From Mesodorylaimus sp. YZB2_4 (Eukaryota; Nematoda; Enoplea; Dorylaimida; Dorylaimidae): a DNA stretch of 64,000 bases. The position numbers were made by a program, and so were the translations under genes. The notes under the pieces are model-generated. The model did not search any database, was not told the DNA's origin, and was given only the letters and a program-made list of their open reading frames with translations. The DNA lies in assembly GCA_030248295.1 (NCBI GenBank), contig JASANH010000850.1, positions 1,054,001-1,118,000 on the forward strand, in the 5' to 3' direction. Each line of letters starts with the position of its first letter. The first letter of the stretch is position 1. Shown here in pieces: positions 61,801 to 64,000 of this stretch.

Positions 61801-64000
61801 CTTTTCATAGCTTATTTTTTGACTATCGCTCGAAAATTTGCTCCTGCTCCTCCGTCAGAAATTTCAATTGGATCTGGTCTTTCTACTCCAGCAGTAAAAG
61901 TTAGGAGTAATTTTCCTGAAACTTGGATATGGGCGGATCTGAGTAACGAGTAAGTTCGTGCATCGAGTGTTATTTAGCCAGCGATCGGCATGATCAGGTT
62001 GTGTTGCTATTGATCTGCATGTTGCATTGACTCCAGTCATCAGCTGTCATTGGCGTCGGCGTTTGTGTTTGGGTCGCGCCTGGAACAAGGAAAGCAGCAG
62101 GGCGGGTTACTGGCACACCGCAATGCCATACTGCTTGGCCGTCATGGTCTGACAAGTCGGTTTTATAACCCTTTGCAGTGGTCATGGAATCATCCGGGGA
62201 TCGGTTGTTCGCGATGCCTGCAACTGCAGTAGATATGGAGGCAGCTGGTGCGGGTGCAGCGGGCGGGCTGATACAAGTTAGGACTAAGTTCCCGGAGACT
62301 TGGATCTGGGCTGATCTTCGTTCGAAGTAAGTATGGAGGTCTCAAAGCGCATGATCGTTTATCACTTTAGAGGCTCTGACCGCCTGCACCGGTTCCACTA
62401 TTTCTTTTCGACGTTGCGCTCTAAGTATCTTTATCGCACTGGTCCTGTAACCTGTTTGCACGATTTCGATGAGTGATTGACATTGTGCATGGGCGTCTCG
62501 ATTGCATGAGTTTGCCTGTTCGTTTGCACTTACTGCAGGACGGATTGCGCGGTCGGAGGTCTTTGCTTCTAGCACTGCAGCCGAAGGGTCTCCGCTCTGA
62601 AACAACTTCTCACTTCCGTTCCTCTTCTTTCTTTTTAGGAATGCAGGCACACTTTTTTTTGTTGTTGTGGTGGTGGCATCTATGTGATGTATATTTTGCA
62701 CAGGATACGAAATGGCGGAATATAAAGTAATTTCCGTCCGAACTATCGGCGCCAGTGATCGTGTTAGTGTTCGTAAAAACTTCCCTGAAACGTGGATCTG
62801 GGTGGACACGGTGTTGGAGCATGTACTGTAGTGTAGTTGCATGTCCCTGCGGGTGCATGTGCCTTGTTTGTTCGCTGGCTATGTTGGTGCCGTGGGTCAA
62901 ACTATGGGAGGCAAGTCGAGCTGACTGTGTTTCAGATCTGATGGAACAGCTACATATCAGGCAACTGTGCCCGACACGATTACCTCGTGGATTACGAGCG
63001 CTTTTGCCATCAGCGATGTGGACGGGCTCGGTGTCGCTCCTGAACCAACCAAGGTAGGAGACTGGTAATGGTTGCATGTAATGGTGGTCGGGATCTATTC
63101 TTCTCTAGTTGCAAGTATTCCGACCATTTTTCATTCGACTGGACTTGCCTTATTCGGTCAAGCGCGGTGAAAAGTTGGCCTTGCAAGTGCTGGCCTTCAA
63201 TTATATGGAGAACGATCAGAAGGTGAGTAAAGCTTTCGAATAGGGGCATGGTCTGCAAGTTTTGACTTTTTCGTGCAGGTGGTCATCACGTTGGAGCACA
63301 ACGCTAACTCTGGTTTCGACTTCATTGAGAAGCCTGGTGTCACGAAGGAAAAGTCTACTAAGCAACTGAACGTCCGATACGTTACTGTAAGCTTTTACGG
63401 GTACAAGGAATCCATATATCTTCACCAGGCTGTCTTATCGATAGGTACCTGGTAACGGCGGTTCGGCAGCTACGTTCTTTCCAATCGTTCCAACAATGGT
63501 TGGCGAAGTGAAATTTTTGATCAAGGCTATAGGAGGAAGCGCTACGGACGCTATCGAAATGCCGTTGTTGGTTGAGGTATAACTGACGAAGGTGGTCCGT
63601 TACAACTGATGACTAGACTATCTTATTCAGGCGGAGGGTTTCCCAATGTACCGGAACAACCCCATGGTTATGGACCTGACGCAGACCAACTCGCAGAAAA
63701 GGTCCATCCAACTGGACATACCTGCTGATGCCGTGCCTGGATCGTCGCGCGCCGAAGTGTCAGTGACTGGTAGGGACTGGTGCTGTCCTCGCGGGCCTTG
63801 GTCTGACCGTCTCTTGGTTTAGGCGACATTATGGGGCCAGTGCTGAACAACATCGAGAAGTTGGTCCAGATGCCTTACGGCTGTGGAGAACAGAACATGT
63901 TGAACTTTGTGCCCAACATTGTGGTCATGAAGTACTTGCAAGTGACTCAGCGTTTAACACCGACCATAGAAAGCAAGGCAAAAAAGTACATGGAAGCTGG
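55865..64000 (+). CDS. Secreted thioester protein (TEP/CD109/alpha-2-macroglobulin family), 3' end beyond window
   Basis: These proteins trap proteases or tag microbes: a protease cuts the bait, the fold changes, and a thioester bonds to the target. About 25 exons are visible. The start [16 protein letters not shown] is a signal peptide. Next come macroglobulin domains ([48 protein letters not shown]), a dibasic site R-R-R-K-R-S (59408-59425) that could be cut by furin, six alternative bait exons (59817-62818), then constant exons 62936-63053, 63109-63222, 63279-63386, 63445-63576, 63631-63769 and 63823 onward. The thioester motif G-C-G-E-Q is at 63879-63893. The catalytic His-region, receptor-binding or GPI-anchor end lies outside. 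The bait plus CD109-like sequence points to the TEP/CD109 branch rather than C3. The R-R-R-K-R site before the bait recalls C3 chain processing. Confidence 0.93.
59627..59640 (+). promoter_or_regulatory. Candidate RNA docking site for bait-exon choice
   Basis: ATTGCGGTGTGCCA lies 32 bases into the intron that follows the last constant exon before the array (donor at 59596). It is perfectly complementary over 14 bases to 62111-62124, and partly to sites before bait exons 4, 6 and 2. One shared site pairing with one of several downstream sites is the design known from Dscam exon 6 in arthropods. The pairing is seen; the role is inferred. Confidence 0.6.
59817..60003 (+). other. Alternative bait exon 1
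   Basis: 187 nt, starts with two bases of a split codon and ends with two bases of the next, like all six. The bait is acidic and His/Ala-rich ([18 protein letters not shown]) and ends F-P-E-T-W-I-W-G-D. Donor GTAATG. Confidence 0.85.
60685..60690 (+). promoter_or_regulatory. Weak selector candidate before bait exon 2
   Basis: CACCGC, complementary to GCGGTG of the docking site (59630-59635), 40 bases before bait exon 2. Six pairs alone can arise by chance; its matching position is the main support. Confidence 0.25.
60730..60904 (+). other. Alternative bait exon 2
   Basis: 175 nt. The bait is strongly basic and Met/Gly-rich ([14 protein letters not shown]) and ends F-P-E-I-W-I-F-A-D, the most diverged of the six end motifs. 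An upstream acceptor at 60585 is also in phase and would make a longer form. Confidence 0.75.
61081..61255 (+). other. Alternative bait exon 3
   Basis: 175 nt, same phases. The bait is Gly/Ala-rich with basic spots ([20 protein letters not shown]) and ends [10 protein letters not shown]. Donor GTGAGT. Confidence 0.85.
61761..61771 (+). promoter_or_regulatory. Candidate selector before bait exon 4
   Basis: TGGCACACCGC is exactly complementary to 59630-59640 (11 bases, extendable by one G-U and one A-U pair) and lies 40 bases before bait exon 4. Confidence 0.55.
61811..61949 (+). other. Alternative bait exon 4
   Basis: 139 nt, same phases. The bait is Ser/Pro/Ala-rich ([11 protein letters not shown]) and ends [10 protein letters not shown]. 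Donor GTAAGT. Confidence 0.85.
62111..62124 (+). promoter_or_regulatory. Candidate selector before bait exon 5
   Basis: TGGCACACCGCAAT is the exact reverse complement of the docking site over all 14 bases, with one more G-U pair possible. It lies 55 bases before bait exon 5 and is the strongest pairing in the set. Confidence 0.6.
62179..62326 (+). other. Alternative bait exon 5
   Basis: 148 nt, same phases. The bait is Ala/Gly/Met-rich ([15 protein letters not shown]) and ends [10 protein letters not shown]. Donor GTAAGT. Confidence 0.85.
62646..62653 (+). promoter_or_regulatory. Candidate selector before bait exon 6
   Basis: GGCACACT pairs with docking bases 59632-59639 over eight positions, the last a G-U pair, 51 bases before bait exon 6. 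Confidence 0.35.
62704..62818 (+). other. Alternative bait exon 6, likely GC donor
   Basis: 115 nt, the shortest. The bait ([18 protein letters not shown]) ends [10 protein letters not shown]. The phase shared by the other five requires the donor GCATGT at 62819, a GC rather than GT site; a GT six bases further on (62822-62823 region) would break the phase. Confidence 0.75.

Overview
The window is animal nuclear DNA. It holds multi-exon genes with very short introns (mostly 45-120 nt, GT...AG, acceptors usually ending in TTTTAG or TTTCAG), animal-specific families (Integrator subunit 8, SK potassium channel, MROH1, alpha-2-macroglobulin/CD109) and a neuropeptide receptor of the protostome DMSR/myosuppressin type. 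Gene structure is compact and many start codons sit 2-30 nt after a good 3' splice acceptor, as expected if spliced leaders are used. I infer a small-genome protostome invertebrate; nematode-like architecture fits best, but the phylum cannot be fixed from this sequence.

Layout. 1-8.9 kb: four same-strand genes: the 3' part of an NDRG gene, INTS8, LARP6 and BOLA3. 9.1-10.0 kb: an unrecognised minus-strand gene. 10.5-22.7 kb: RANBP9/10, DUS2 (with a tRNA-derived SINE in one intron) and a YTHDC2/Bgcn-like RNA helicase without a YTH domain, all plus strand. 22.9-26.7 kb: an SK-type calcium-activated potassium channel on the minus strand, converging on the helicase. 26.7-34.4 kb: a gene-poor stretch with SINE copies and a 25-bp hairpin. 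34.4-35.8 kb: an intronless DMSR-like GPCR. 38.4-47.9 kb: MROH1 on the minus strand, its one large intron carrying a MITE-like element with 18-bp terminal inverted repeats. 49.7-52.6 kb: three small poorly known genes, two of them lysine-rich proteins with one membrane helix. 55.9 kb to the end: a secreted thioester protein (TEP/CD109-like), cut by the window end just after the thioester motif.

The most notable part is the thioester gene. Between its constant exons lie six tandem alternative exons (59.8-62.8 kb). Each encodes a different bait sequence followed by a conserved F-P-E-(T/I)-W motif, and each has the same start and end phase, so exactly one per mRNA keeps the frame. In the intron before the array is a sequence (59627-59640) whose exact reverse complement (14 nt) lies 55 nt before bait exon 5. 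Shorter complements lie 40-52 nt before bait exons 4, 6 and 2. This looks like a Dscam-type docking-site/selector system that picks one bait, giving one antiprotease/opsonin gene several protease specificities.

Exon borders were placed by eye from splice consensus, frame continuity and remembered family alignments. No database search or folding program was run.
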